DNA of 63,922 bases from an uncultured Lachnospiraceae bacterium (lineage in GTDB: Bacteria > Bacillota > Clostridia > Lachnospirales > Lachnospiraceae), in assembly GCA_947631685.1 (NCBI GenBank), contig CANRMI010000014.1:1-63922 (forward strand), given 5' to 3'. Made by a program: the position numbers and the translations under genes. The notes beneath the pieces were generated by a model that was given only the letters and a program-made list of their open reading frames with translations, searched no databases and was not told where the DNA came from. Below, one piece after another: positions 8,428 through 16,629 of this stretch (position 1 is the stretch's first letter; each line of letters opens with the position of its first letter).

Positions 8428-10821
8428 TTAAAGAACCAGTACGACCTCATTCTCCGCCTGCATCCTGTCAGCCGGTACATAAGGCGCGTCCAGTTTCTCG
8501 CCGTTTAAATAAAACTCCTTAAAGCCGCCCTCTTTCCCGTCGGGATTCTTTACGGTGATGTGCAGCCTGCTGCCCCGGAAGGTCTTCTCCATTTTGATTT
8601 CCTTCCACTCCGCGGGAATTGCCGGGCATACCCAGAGACCGTTTAAGTCAGGGCGCATACCGCAGATACCTTCCACGCAGCCCACCATACAGGTGGAGGC
8701 GGTACCGGTCAGCCAGTGCACATGGGAGCGTCCTTCAAAAGGAGATTCCACGCTCTCCGTGAACTGCCCGTGTACATAGGGCTCCAGCTTACGCACATCC
8801 GCGTTGTCATTCTGGGAAGCGGGGGAGCTTTCGGTAAAGTACTCATAGGCCCGGTTGCCGTGTCCCATCAGAGCTTCCGCCAAAATGATCCAGCCCTGGG
8901 GCTGCGAGAAAATACCGCCGTTCTCCTTGGTGGAGGGGTTAAACAGCAGGGCCTGAGCGCCGTCGAACGCATGGTCCACATAGGAGGGACACATCAGGCG
9001 CACGCCAAATTTGGTATTTAACTCCCTGTGTACGGATTCCAGGGCAGCCTGTGCCTGCTCCTTGCTTGCCAGGCCGCTGATAACCGCCCAGGACTGGGGA
9101 TTCAGCCACATGCTGGCCTCAGGATCGTGCTTGGAACCGATGACCTGCCCGTCCTCCTTGATGCCTCTGACATAGCGGTCCTCTTCCCAGCATTCCTTCT
9201 GGATAATGTCTCCCAGCTCTTTCTGCGTCTTCTCCAGATAGGCGATATATTCCGTATCCTTCTTATCTTCCGCGAAACCTTTCATCACGGTAAAGGCATA
9301 GTACAGCTGCATAGCCACAAAGGTGGACTCGCCCTTCTTGCCAAGGCGCAGACAGTCATTCCAGTCCGCATGGAGTCCGGCGGGCATCTTATGGTCGCCC
9401 AGACGGTCCATGGAGAACTGGATCGCTCTCTTTAAATGGTCATATACAGTGCCTTCTTCCTTGTTGGCGTAAGGGATCACTTCATTGATGAAATCCTTGT
9501 TGCCGGTTTCCGCCACATACTTCCAGACGGTAGGGAAGAGCCAGAGGGCATCGTCCGCTCTGTAGGCGGGATGTCCGGTCTCCCTTACATAGGATTCGTC
9601 GTCCGGCGTATCCTCATGTCCGGGATTGTGGGTATATTTTACCAGAGGCAGTCCGCCTCCGTGGTTGACCTGAGCGGAAAGCATAAAACGGATCTGCTGC
9701 AGGGCCATTTCCGGATCCAGGTGGATAATACCCTGAATATCCTGCACCGTATCCCGGTAGCCGTAGCCGTTGCGCTGGCCGCAGTATACGAAAGAAGCCG
9801 CCCTGGACCAGGTAAAGGTAATAAAGCACTGGTAAGCGTTCCATGTGTTGACCATGCTGTTGAAAGCCGCGTCCGGCGTATCTACCTGGAAATTAGCCAG
9901 CTTGCCATGCCAGTAGTTCTTTAACTCCTCCAGCTCCCTGTCCACTCTCCCGGCAGCGTCATATGCCCGAATGATCTCTTCCGCCGTCTTTTCATTGGCC
10001 TGGCCAAGCACGAAGATCAATTCTTTGCTCTCACCCGGCGCTAACTGCAGGGCGCTGTGCAGGGCGCCGCAGCCGTTGGTATTGTAATTTAAAACATTGT
10101 CACATTTGCCGTTTTCCACCGCGACAGGATTGCCGTAAGTGTGATAGTTGCCTAAGAACGCGGCCTTATCGCCGTTATAGGAGGTAACAGGCGCGCCCGC
10201 CAAGCCTAAGAAGCGCTCCCTGCCGTTGGAGCCGGAAGCATCCTTGCCCACGTTCTCATTGATGGTCTGGAGGATCTTATTGCCCTTAAAATAGGTCCTG
10301 GTGATAAAGAGGGTGTACTGCAGGTTCACCTGATCCTGCTCATAGTTGCTGTCATTGGTAAACTCTGCGTAGCCGAATACGGAAATCTTCCTGGGTTTGT
10401 CCGTGGTATTGGTCACCCTGGCTCTCCAGACCTCGTAGGTCTTGTTCAGAGGCACATAGTAGAGCGCCTCGGAACGGATACCGGCATACTCCGCGATCAG
10501 GTTGGTATAGGCGGTACCATGACGACACTCGCTCTTATACTGGTCTAAGGGCTTGGCAACCGGCTGCCAGGAAGCGGACCAGTAATCTTTGGTCTCGTCG
10601 TCCCTTAAGTAAATGTATCTGCCGGGCGTATCGTCGCTGTTGAAATGATAGCGCAGGATACGGCCGTTGGCGCCGCTCTTTACAAAGCTGTAGCCTCCGG
10701 CGTTGTTGGAAATGATGGCGCCGTAGGCCGGGGAACCCAGATAGTTCGCCCAGGGCGCGGGAGTATCCGGTCTTGTGATCACATACTCCTTGTTCGCTTC
10801 ATCAAAATAACCGTAATTCAT
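8428..10821 (-). CDS. GH94 disaccharide phosphorylase, probably cellobiose phosphorylase
   Basis: 797 residues with no signal peptide, so cytoplasmic. The N-terminal beta-sandwich starts MNYGYFDEANKEYVITRPDT, typical of GH94. The alpha/alpha-barrel follows, with the ADWNDC motif at residues 485-490 holding the family's general-acid Asp (Asp489). GH94 enzymes split beta-linked disaccharides with phosphate to give glucose-1-phosphate or a relative. Length fits cellobiose or diacetylchitobiose phosphorylase rather than the longer cellodextrin or laminaribiose enzymes. Beside a cellobiose 2-epimerase and GH130 genes, cellobiose from glucomannan is the likeliest substrate, but some N-terminal stretches also resemble chitobiose phosphorylase. 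It lies 35 bases after the esterase gene. Confidence 0.88.
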   Translation of the reverse strand: MNYGYFDEANKEYVITRPDTPAPWANYLGSPAYGAIISNNAGGYSFVKSGANGRILRYHFNSDDTPGRYIYLRDDETKDYWSASWQPVAKPLDQYKSECRHGTAYTNLIAEYAGIRSEALYYVPLNKTYEVWRARVTNTTDKPRKISVFGYAEFTNDSNYEQDQVNLQYTLFITRTYFKGNKILQTINENVGKDASGSNGRERFLGLAGAPVTSYNGDKAAFLGNYHTYGNPVAVENGKCDNVLNYNTNGCGALHSALQLAPGESKELIFVLGQANEKTAEEIIRAYDAAGRVDRELEELKNYWHGKLANFQVDTPDAAFNSMVNTWNAYQCFITFTWSRAASFVYCGQRNGYGYRDTVQDIQGIIHLDPEMALQQIRFMLSAQVNHGGGLPLVKYTHNPGHEDTPDDESYVRETGHPAYRADDALWLFPTVWKYVAETGNKDFINEVIPYANKEEGTVYDHLKRAIQFSMDRLGDHKMPAGLHADWNDCLRLGKKGESTFVAMQLYYAFTVMKGFAEDKKDTEYIAYLEKTQKELGDIIQKECWEEDRYVRGIKEDGQVIGSKHDPEASMWLNPQSWAVISGLASKEQAQAALESVHRELNTKFGVRLMCPSYVDHAFDGAQALLFNPSTKENGGIFSQPQGWIILAEALMGHGNRAYEYFTESSPASQNDNADVRKLEPYVHGQFTESVESPFEGRSHVHWLTGTASTCMVGCVEGICGMRPDLNGLWVCPAIPAEWKEIKMEKTFRGSRLHITVKNPDGKEGGFKEFYLNGEKLDAPYVPADRMQAENEVVLVL

Positions 10822-10856
10822 GTGTATGTATTCTCCTTTAATAAAATAATAAACTC

Positions 10857-12011
10857 TTACGCGCAGATGAGGGATACCAGATAAAAGACCTCCCTGTCCT
10901 CTTCATCCGCCCGGGTGATCCGGATCTCCACCCGGTGTCTGCCGCCCTGACCGTGTTCAGTCAGCGTCTCCAGATAGAGGCAGTCGCCCCAGTCTTCATC
11001 AAAATTGGAATCCAGCACCACCTCATGCTCGCTGTCCCCGTCAATGGTCAGCACAGCCACCGGCGCCGGCTTCCGTACCGTTTTGCGGTACTGTACGGCA
11101 AGGGAGCTTCCCTCCACTTCAAATACAATTTTAGCACCTGGCGCGGACGCCGTCCAGCCTTTCTTGAAACAATCCGCCACACAGCTCTGGGGCGTATCGT
11201 CCCTGGTAAATCCCTCGCAGACTACGGGAACCAGCTCATCATTCCGGAAACGGTGCGCTTTTTCATAGGCACTGGCCGTCAAAGGCGCCGGCAGCGCCGT
11301 TTTGCCTTCGGTCTGCGCGGTGCCGTTTTCCGTATCCGCCAAACCGGCGCCCGAAAGGGCTTTCTGCCTTACCTTCTCCAGATAGTGGGTAATGACGCCG
11401 GCCACCAGCTTATGCCCCTCGTCGTTGGGATGCAGATCGTCGGGGGTAATATCCCGTCTGTTGATATGTCCCGCTTCCACCTGGGCATAAATCGCAGGCT
11501 TCATGCTGACTCTGGGCAGGTGATAATGGTCTCCCACCGGCCCGTGTATGGCCTCCGCGTTTCCGCCGTCGTCATATCTTACATTGTGCACCAGCAGCAG
11601 GGCGGGCGCGAAATCCGCTCCCAAGATCCGGCGCACCAGGCTTTCATAAGTCTCCTGGAAATGGGGCTCGTTGTCCGCGTCGTTGACGGAAAATTCCACG
11701 ATCACAAAATCCGGCCTGTGGCTGAGCACCTCCTCTTCCACACGGCCCACGCCCAAATGGGAGGTGGTCCCGCCGATTCCGGCGTTGATGTAGGTAAATT
11801 CCGCCCTGGGGAAATTATCTTTCCACCATTTATAAGTCAGGTACGCGTAACATCCCTCCGGAGTGGAAGCCACCGAGCCCTGTGTTATGGAGCCGCCCAG
11901 GAAAGCCAGCTTCAGCGCCTCTCCCTTTATAGCTCTCCGCATCACTTTCAGGATACGGGAATCATCTCCGGCACTTACCAGCCCTTTTTCAAAATCGATC
12001 CGCTCTTCCAT
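10857..12011 (-). CDS. Cytoplasmic SGNH acetyl esterase with C-terminal beta-domain (CE17-like)
   Basis: 384 residues without a signal peptide. Residues 33-215 form an SGNH hydrolase: block I GGSIT with Ser41, a block II Gly in NAGIGGT, block III Asn110 in EFSVND, and the catalytic pair Asp191/His194 in DDLHPND. Residues about 245-384 form a beta-sandwich (FEVEGSSLAVQYRKT; VVLDSNFDEDWGDCL). An SGNH domain followed by a sandwich matches the CE17 mannan acetyl esterases of Roseburia; CE2 enzymes have the reverse order. It should strip acetyl groups from imported mannooligosaccharides so that the phosphorylases can act. It is 10 bases after the GH130 gene and has a lipoprotein relative at 34188-35453. 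Confidence 0.85.
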   Translation of the reverse strand: MEERIDFEKGLVSAGDDSRILKVMRRAIKGEALKLAFLGGSITQGSVASTPEGCYAYLTYKWWKDNFPRAEFTYINAGIGGTTSHLGVGRVEEEVLSHRPDFVIVEFSVNDADNEPHFQETYESLVRRILGADFAPALLLVHNVRYDDGGNAEAIHGPVGDHYHLPRVSMKPAIYAQVEAGHINRRDITPDDLHPNDEGHKLVAGVITHYLEKVRQKALSGAGLADTENGTAQTEGKTALPAPLTASAYEKAHRFRNDELVPVVCEGFTRDDTPQSCVADCFKKGWTASAPGAKIVFEVEGSSLAVQYRKTVRKPAPVAVLTIDGDSEHEVVLDSNFDEDWGDCLYLETLTEHGQGGRHRVEIRITRADEEDREVFYLVSLICA

Positions 12012-12021
12012 ATTCAGCCTC

Positions 12022-13197
12022 CTACTGCTGTCCCAACAGCTTCAGATTTTTTTCAATGAGTTCACAGCGCTGCTTTACGCAGTCAGGACTGCGCAGCGGA
12101 TCGGAGGGCGTGGAGAACACATAGTCCGTCAGTCTTTCCACATCCGTCCTGGCCACATGCAGCCGGGTATCGCTGGCAGCGTAGTAGATATAGATCTCGC
12201 CCTTTTCATTGACAACGGCGCCGTTGGTGAATACCACGTTGGAAACGTCTCCCACTCTCTCCCAGCCTCTGGGCCCGATCAGCAGGCCGGAGGGCTCCGC
12301 GATCACCCTTGCGGGATCATCCAGGGCGGTGGCAAAAGCATAGATCACATAGCGCAGTCCCGCCGCGGTATTGCGCACGCCATGGGCAATATGGAGCCAG
12401 CCCTTATCCGTTTTAATGGGCACCGCGCCCGCGCCGTTCTTCACTTCCGTAATAGTGTGATACTTCCGCAGGCTGGTCATTTTCTCTTCATCGATCACCG
12501 CGTGGGTGATGTCGTCACAGAGGCCGAAGCCTACGCCGCCGCCGGAGCCGGTGTCAATAAAATCGTCCATGGGACGGGTGTAAAAAGCGTATTTGCCGTT
12601 TACAAACTCCGGATGCAGCACCACATTCCGCTGCTGGGGAGAATGTAAGGTCACCAGATTGGGCAGCCTCTCCCAGGTCTTTAAATCCTTTGTTCTCACA
12701 ATGCCGGCCGCCGCCACCGCCGCGGACAGATCCTTCGATTCGGTGTCCTTGCTCTCGGAGCAGAACACGCCGTAAATATATCCGTCCTCATGCTTTGTCA
12801 GGCGCATATCGTAAACATTGGTTTCCTCCGGACAGGTATCGGGCAGCACCACGGGATAGTCCCAGAACCGGAACCCGTCCACGCCGTTGTCGCTCTCCGC
12901 CACGCCAAAGAAAGATTTTCTGTCATTGCCCTCAATGCGGGCCACCAGATAATATTTTCCGTTCAGATACAGGGCGCCGGAATTCATGACCGCGTTGACA
13001 CCCAGCCTCTCCTCAAAGAAAGGATTGGTCTCCTTATTCAGATCATACTGCCACGTTAAGGGAATATGCTCCCTGGTCAGGACCGGATACTGATAGCGGC
13101 TGTAAATACCGTTATAGAAATTCTCATCCGGCTTGTTCTTTCTGGCAAGCAGAGCCTCCTGCTTTTCCTTTAATTCATAAAATTTTTCATGTACCAT
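12022..13197 (-). CDS. GH130 4-O-beta-mannosyl-glucose phosphorylase
   Basis: A cytoplasmic protein of 391 residues, the usual size for GH130 subfamily 1 (about 390). The five-bladed propeller shows [13 protein letters not shown] with the catalytic Asp130, and phosphate/sugar-binding stretches [15 protein letters not shown] and [21 protein letters not shown]. Subfamily 1 enzymes split beta-1,4-mannosyl-glucose with phosphate into mannose-1-phosphate and glucose. The substrate comes from mannobiose through the epimerase encoded just upstream (45 bases away). This pairing of epimerase and phosphorylase is the known mannan pathway of Ruminococcus albus and Bacteroides fragilis. Confidence 0.93.
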   Translation of the reverse strand: MVHEKFYELKEKQEALLARKNKPDENFYNGIYSRYQYPVLTREHIPLTWQYDLNKETNPFFEERLGVNAVMNSGALYLNGKYYLVARIEGNDRKSFFGVAESDNGVDGFRFWDYPVVLPDTCPEETNVYDMRLTKHEDGYIYGVFCSESKDTESKDLSAAVAAAGIVRTKDLKTWERLPNLVTLHSPQQRNVVLHPEFVNGKYAFYTRPMDDFIDTGSGGGVGFGLCDDITHAVIDEEKMTSLRKYHTITEVKNGAGAVPIKTDKGWLHIAHGVRNTAAGLRYVIYAFATALDDPARVIAEPSGLLIGPRGWERVGDVSNVVFTNGAVVNEKGEIYIYYAASDTRLHVARTDVERLTDYVFSTPSDPLRSPDCVKQRCELIEKNLKLLGQQ

Positions 13198-13242
13198 AAG
13201 ATGCTCCTCCTGTTATTTTTATACGGCTGCAGGTGCCTGCCG

Positions 13243-14421
13243 TCACGCCATTCTTCTCATGATCTCCATGCACATACGCCCGTTGTGGTAAGGGCACTTC
13301 CAGGGCTCCACAATGGGCTTATCCGTTTCGGGCTCCCCGGCGTCGTTGACATGCATGAACCATTCGGAACCGGCTCTTTTATCCACCACATGGGTTTTGA
13401 TAAAGTTCCAGATATCCTCCGCCGCTTCCAGATATTCCCTGTGCTCAGGCGCGTTCTGGTACTGGTTATAAAAGCCCACTACGGCTTCCGCCTGCACCCA
13501 CCAAACCCGCTTTTTGTCCACTACGCCCTTCTCGCACTCATTGGAAAGAGAGTGATTGTAATAGGCCTTGTTGTACACCTCCTGCACCAGGTCCGCGATA
13601 ATGGGACGCCACTTTTCCGTGAGTTTTTCATCTCCCACCGCAGCCAGTCCTCTGTCCAAAAGCCAGGAGGTCTCGATGTCATGCCCGTAGGAATGCAGAT
13701 CGATCAGGCTGTTCATTTCGTTGTCAAAGAATACCTCCTGCCTGTGAAGCTTGGGATTGTAGATCTTATCGCGGAAAGTATCCAGGATCCAAAGCAGCTT
13801 TTCTCTGACACGATTGTCATTTGTTACCCTAAGCAGTTCCGTATAGGCTTCAAAAACATGCAGCAGGGTATTCATGGTCCTGTCCGCCATAACGCCGTTT
13901 TCGGAGAGTTTGTCGTTTTCCGCGGGCTGAAAGGCTCTGTCCAGCGCCTCCTTATAGCCGCCCTCGTCAAACCCTTTCGTCTCGACCAAATCAAAAAGCT
14001 CCCACGCCCGCTTTAACGCCCCTTCCTCACCGCTGGCCGCGTAGTAAGAAGAAAGCGCGTAGATCGCGAAAGCCTGGTTGTAAACATGCTTGGTGGTATC
14101 CTCCGGTTTACCGTCCCAGGTCACCGACCAGAACACGCCGCCGTATTCCCTGTCCAGACAGCAGTCTTCAAAAAAGCGGTAGGCATGTCCGGCGTACGCA
14201 AGCAGGGAATCATCCTTTAAAGCCATGGCCGCATTGGAAAAAAACCAGAGAATACGGCTGTTTAAGATACAGCCCTTTACCGCCTGCTTATCCACCTTCA
14301 GATCCGGTCCCACAAATCCGTAAAAACCGCCCTGTTCCTCGTCCTTCAATCCCTCCCAAAAGGGCAGGATTCCCTGTGTCAGATGCTGTTTCATCTCTTC
14401 TGCCATACTTGCTGTTTTCAT
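13243..14421 (-). CDS. Cellobiose 2-epimerase (mannobiose epimerase)
   Basis: 392 residues of the N-acylglucosamine 2-epimerase fold, cytoplasmic. Features of cellobiose 2-epimerase are present: an (alpha/alpha)6-barrel with GGFYGFVG near residue 31, RILWFFSNAA, KHVYNQAFAIYALS, the HSYGHDIETSWLL His region and RVWWVQAEAVVGF, ending with EPWKCPYHNGRMCMEI. It converts beta-1,4-mannobiose to mannosyl-glucose (and cellobiose to glucosyl-mannose), feeding the GH130 phosphorylase. Its start overlaps the LacI gene stop by 4 bases, so the two are translationally coupled. Confidence 0.93.
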   Translation of the reverse strand: MKTASMAEEMKQHLTQGILPFWEGLKDEEQGGFYGFVGPDLKVDKQAVKGCILNSRILWFFSNAAMALKDDSLLAYAGHAYRFFEDCCLDREYGGVFWSVTWDGKPEDTTKHVYNQAFAIYALSSYYAASGEEGALKRAWELFDLVETKGFDEGGYKEALDRAFQPAENDKLSENGVMADRTMNTLLHVFEAYTELLRVTNDNRVREKLLWILDTFRDKIYNPKLHRQEVFFDNEMNSLIDLHSYGHDIETSWLLDRGLAAVGDEKLTEKWRPIIADLVQEVYNKAYYNHSLSNECEKGVVDKKRVWWVQAEAVVGFYNQYQNAPEHREYLEAAEDIWNFIKTHVVDKRAGSEWFMHVNDAGEPETDKPIVEPWKCPYHNGRMCMEIMRRMA

Positions 14422-15455
14422 ACTTTTTTCCTTTCCGCCACGCTGCTCTTTTCTATCAGGTGGCCCTCTATGATATGAATGCCTTTTTTATAAGGTTCTC
14501 CGCCCAGCTTTTTGAGGAGCAGACGGATAGCGCTCTCTGCCATTTCCTGTATATCCACCTCATAGGTAGTGATCCCGATGTCGCTGAGCTCGGGATTGAG
14601 GTAGTTGTCGTATCCCACCACGGACACATCCTCCGGCACCTGAAAGCCCTCTTTCTGCAGCGCCTTGATCACAAGACTGGCAATAAAATCGCAGTTGCAG
14701 ACAAAGGCCGTGGGCATCCTGCCCGGAAAGACCATATTGCCGTAATTGTCCCGCAGACCGCTCTGAATATCCCTGTCCGCGATCAGATATTCCGTCTTGG
14801 GTTTTATGCCATGCTCCATCAGGGATTTCACATACCCCAGATACCTGTCCGTAATGGAGTCGGTGGAAAACAGCGTTCCCACATAGGCTATATCCTTGTG
14901 TCCTTTTTTCAAAAGATAATTTGTCAGCCGGTACGTTCCGTAGAACCCGTCCGAAACAAAGCAGTCCACCTCTCCCTCCGGCTCGTAAAAGTCCAGAAAG
15001 ATCATGGGGATTCCAACTTCTTTTTTGAGGAACTCCTCATAGCCGTAACCGGGCTTGCCGATCACGATCACCCCGTCCAGCTTGCCCTCCGCGAGGAGCC
15101 TGGGCAGCTGTTTGTTTTTTTCTGTTTCCTCATCTATGATCTCAAACAAGGTAAAGCAGTCTTTCCGCGTGGCCCTGCTTGCGATTTCCTGATACATTTT
15201 CCAATAAAAAGTGTCATAATTAGCCAGGTAGCGCTTGGAAAGCACCACCCCGATATTATACCCCTTCCCGCCGCCTGCTTCCCTGGCAGCGGCCGGCAGC
15301 TTGTACCCCATTCTCAGCGCCGTTTCCCTGATGCGCCCGCGCATTTCCTCGCTGACGCCCTTTTGTCCCGACAGTGCTTTGGATACCGTTACGGTGCTGC
15401 ATTTCAGCTGCTCCGCGATATCCGCCATCCTGACGGTCTTCTTGATCTTTGCCAT
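14418..15455 (-). CDS. LacI family regulator of the mannan locus
   Basis: 345 residues from ATG 15455 behind GGAGAAGG; the GTG at 15467 overlaps that site and is less likely. The N-terminal helix-turn-helix (VRMADIAEQLKCSTVTVSKALSG, then VSEEMRGRIRETALRMGY) is followed by a periplasmic-binding-like effector domain (YNIGVVLSKRYL; DGVIVIGKPG; DVSVVGYDNYLNPE). LacI proteins bind palindromes with a central CG and are released by a sugar ligand. A candidate operator of that kind is at 33070-33081. Position just before the epimerase and GH130 genes points to mannooligosaccharide control. Confidence 0.9.
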   Translation of the reverse strand: MAKIKKTVRMADIAEQLKCSTVTVSKALSGQKGVSEEMRGRIRETALRMGYKLPAAAREAGGGKGYNIGVVLSKRYLANYDTFYWKMYQEIASRATRKDCFTLFEIIDEETEKNKQLPRLLAEGKLDGVIVIGKPGYGYEEFLKKEVGIPMIFLDFYEPEGEVDCFVSDGFYGTYRLTNYLLKKGHKDIAYVGTLFSTDSITDRYLGYVKSLMEHGIKPKTEYLIADRDIQSGLRDNYGNMVFPGRMPTAFVCNCDFIASLVIKALQKEGFQVPEDVSVVGYDNYLNPELSDIGITTYEVDIQEMAESAIRLLLKKLGGEPYKKGIHIIEGHLIEKSSVAERKKV

Positions 15456-15488
15456 ACCCTTCTCCACTGATCTTCTTGATTACAAATT

Positions 15489-15512
15489 GTGGGAGAGGGT
15501 TCCCTCTCCCAC
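15489..15512 (-). terminator. 11-bp perfect hairpin between GH130 and LacI genes
   Basis: GTGGGAGAGGG and CCCTCTCCCAC form a perfect 11-bp stem around a 2-base loop, in the 51-base gap between the GH130 stop and the LacI start. There is no good T run on the minus side, so it may protect or partly end the upstream transcript rather than fully terminate it. Confidence 0.6.
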
Positions 15513-15518
15513 TTTGGT

Positions 15519-16541
15519 TTATCTCTTTCCGATTTCTGTATCTTCCGTTCTTACTACGCTGTGCTCCTTAATGTAAGCCATGATCTCATCAAATTTGGTG
15601 AATGCCAGACCTACATAGCTGTCAGCGCAGCCGTAATAGATCGCGATCTTTCCGGACTCCGGATCATGAATGGTCGCGCAGGGGAAAGTCACGTTAGGCA
15701 CAAAGCCTCTCTCCTCGTACCACTCTTCCGGCGTCAGCAGGAATGTTTCGCAGCGGTACTTTACAATGGATGGATTGTCCAGATCCAGGATAGCGCCGCC
15801 GATACTGTAAACTAAGCCGTTGCAGGTGCCGCTTACGCCGTGGTAGAACAAGAGCCAGCCCTCTGATGTTTCGATAGGTGCCGCGCCGCCGCCGATCTTG
15901 ACGGACTCCCACCACTCGCTGCTGCGTCCCATAACATGTCTGTGCCTGCCCCAGTACACCATATCGGGACTTTCACTTAAGAAAATATCGCCGAAAGGCG
16001 TATGTCCACTGTCGGAAGGACGGGACAGCATCATGTATTTGCCGTTGATCTTACGGGGGAACAATACCGCATTCCTGTTGAAAGGAATAAAAGGATTCTC
16101 CAATCTGGTAAAGGTCTTGAAATCCGTGGTCTTTGCCAGACCGATAGATGCTCCGTAAAAATCCTGGCACCAGATGATGTAATAGGTATCCTCTATTTTC
16201 ACCAGTCTGGGATCATACGCGTAGATAGGCATGAAAGGCTTTCCTTCCTCATCCACGAAAGGAATCTTGTTCTTGTCAAAATCCCAGTGAATGGCATCTT
16301 TGCTGTGTCCCAGATAAATATAAGGAATACCGTTGGTCTGCTCGCCGCGGAATACGCCGATAAATTCGTCCCCATAGGGCATAACAGCGCTGTTGAAGAT
16401 CCTGGCCACACCCTCTACCGGATTCCGTCCGATGATGGGGTTTTCCGTATATCTCCAGATAGGCGCGCCTTTCAGTCCCTGCGGCTTCTCCTGCCAGGGC
16501 ACATTGGGCACAGGCGGAGCAATCATTTTAACGTCGCTCAT
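15519..16541 (-). CDS. GH130 beta-1,4-mannooligosaccharide phosphorylase
   Basis: A cytoplasmic propeller enzyme of 340 residues, shorter than the other GH130 here and typical of subfamily 2. The catalytic Asp110 is in YAYDPRLVKIEDTYY; other family stretches are RNAVLFPRKINGKYMMLSRP, GGGAAPIETSEGWLLFYHG and PNVTFPCATI. Subfamily 2 enzymes remove a mannose from the non-reducing end of mannotriose and longer chains with phosphate. Together with the 12022-13197 enzyme it forms the usual RaMP1/RaMP2-type pair. It sits between two strong hairpins (15489-15512 and 16571-16592). Confidence 0.92.
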   Translation of the reverse strand: MSDVKMIAPPVPNVPWQEKPQGLKGAPIWRYTENPIIGRNPVEGVARIFNSAVMPYGDEFIGVFRGEQTNGIPYIYLGHSKDAIHWDFDKNKIPFVDEEGKPFMPIYAYDPRLVKIEDTYYIIWCQDFYGASIGLAKTTDFKTFTRLENPFIPFNRNAVLFPRKINGKYMMLSRPSDSGHTPFGDIFLSESPDMVYWGRHRHVMGRSSEWWESVKIGGGAAPIETSEGWLLFYHGVSGTCNGLVYSIGGAILDLDNPSIVKYRCETFLLTPEEWYEERGFVPNVTFPCATIHDPESGKIAIYYGCADSYVGLAFTKFDEIMAYIKEHSVVRTEDTEIGKR

Positions 16542-16570
16542 AGTTTTCTCCGTTCTTTTTATTTGATATA

Positions 16571-16592
16571 AGGGGCGGCCGAAGCCGCCCCT
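16571..16592 (-). terminator. Very stable UUCG-loop hairpin after the binding-protein gene
   Basis: On the minus strand a GC-rich stem (AGGGGCGGC / GCCGCCCCT) closes on a TTCG tetraloop flanked by C and G, the exceptionally stable cUUCGg type. It is followed by TTATAT rather than a full T run. It lies between the solute-binding protein gene and the GH130 gene, where a partial terminator or 3' stabiliser would raise binding-protein mRNA over downstream genes. Confidence 0.7.
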
Positions 16593-16629
16593 TTCGTCAT
16601 ACTCAAAAGATGTCGCTTCTAAAGATCAC

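Noticed and set aside
10935..12059. Long plus-strand open frame of 374 codons
   Set aside because: It is antisense to the esterase gene, basic and repetitive in composition, and has no domain. High GC at third positions keeps such frames open.
14376..15470. Long plus-strand open frame of 364 codons
   Set aside because: Antisense of the LacI gene with no recognisable domain or ribosome site.
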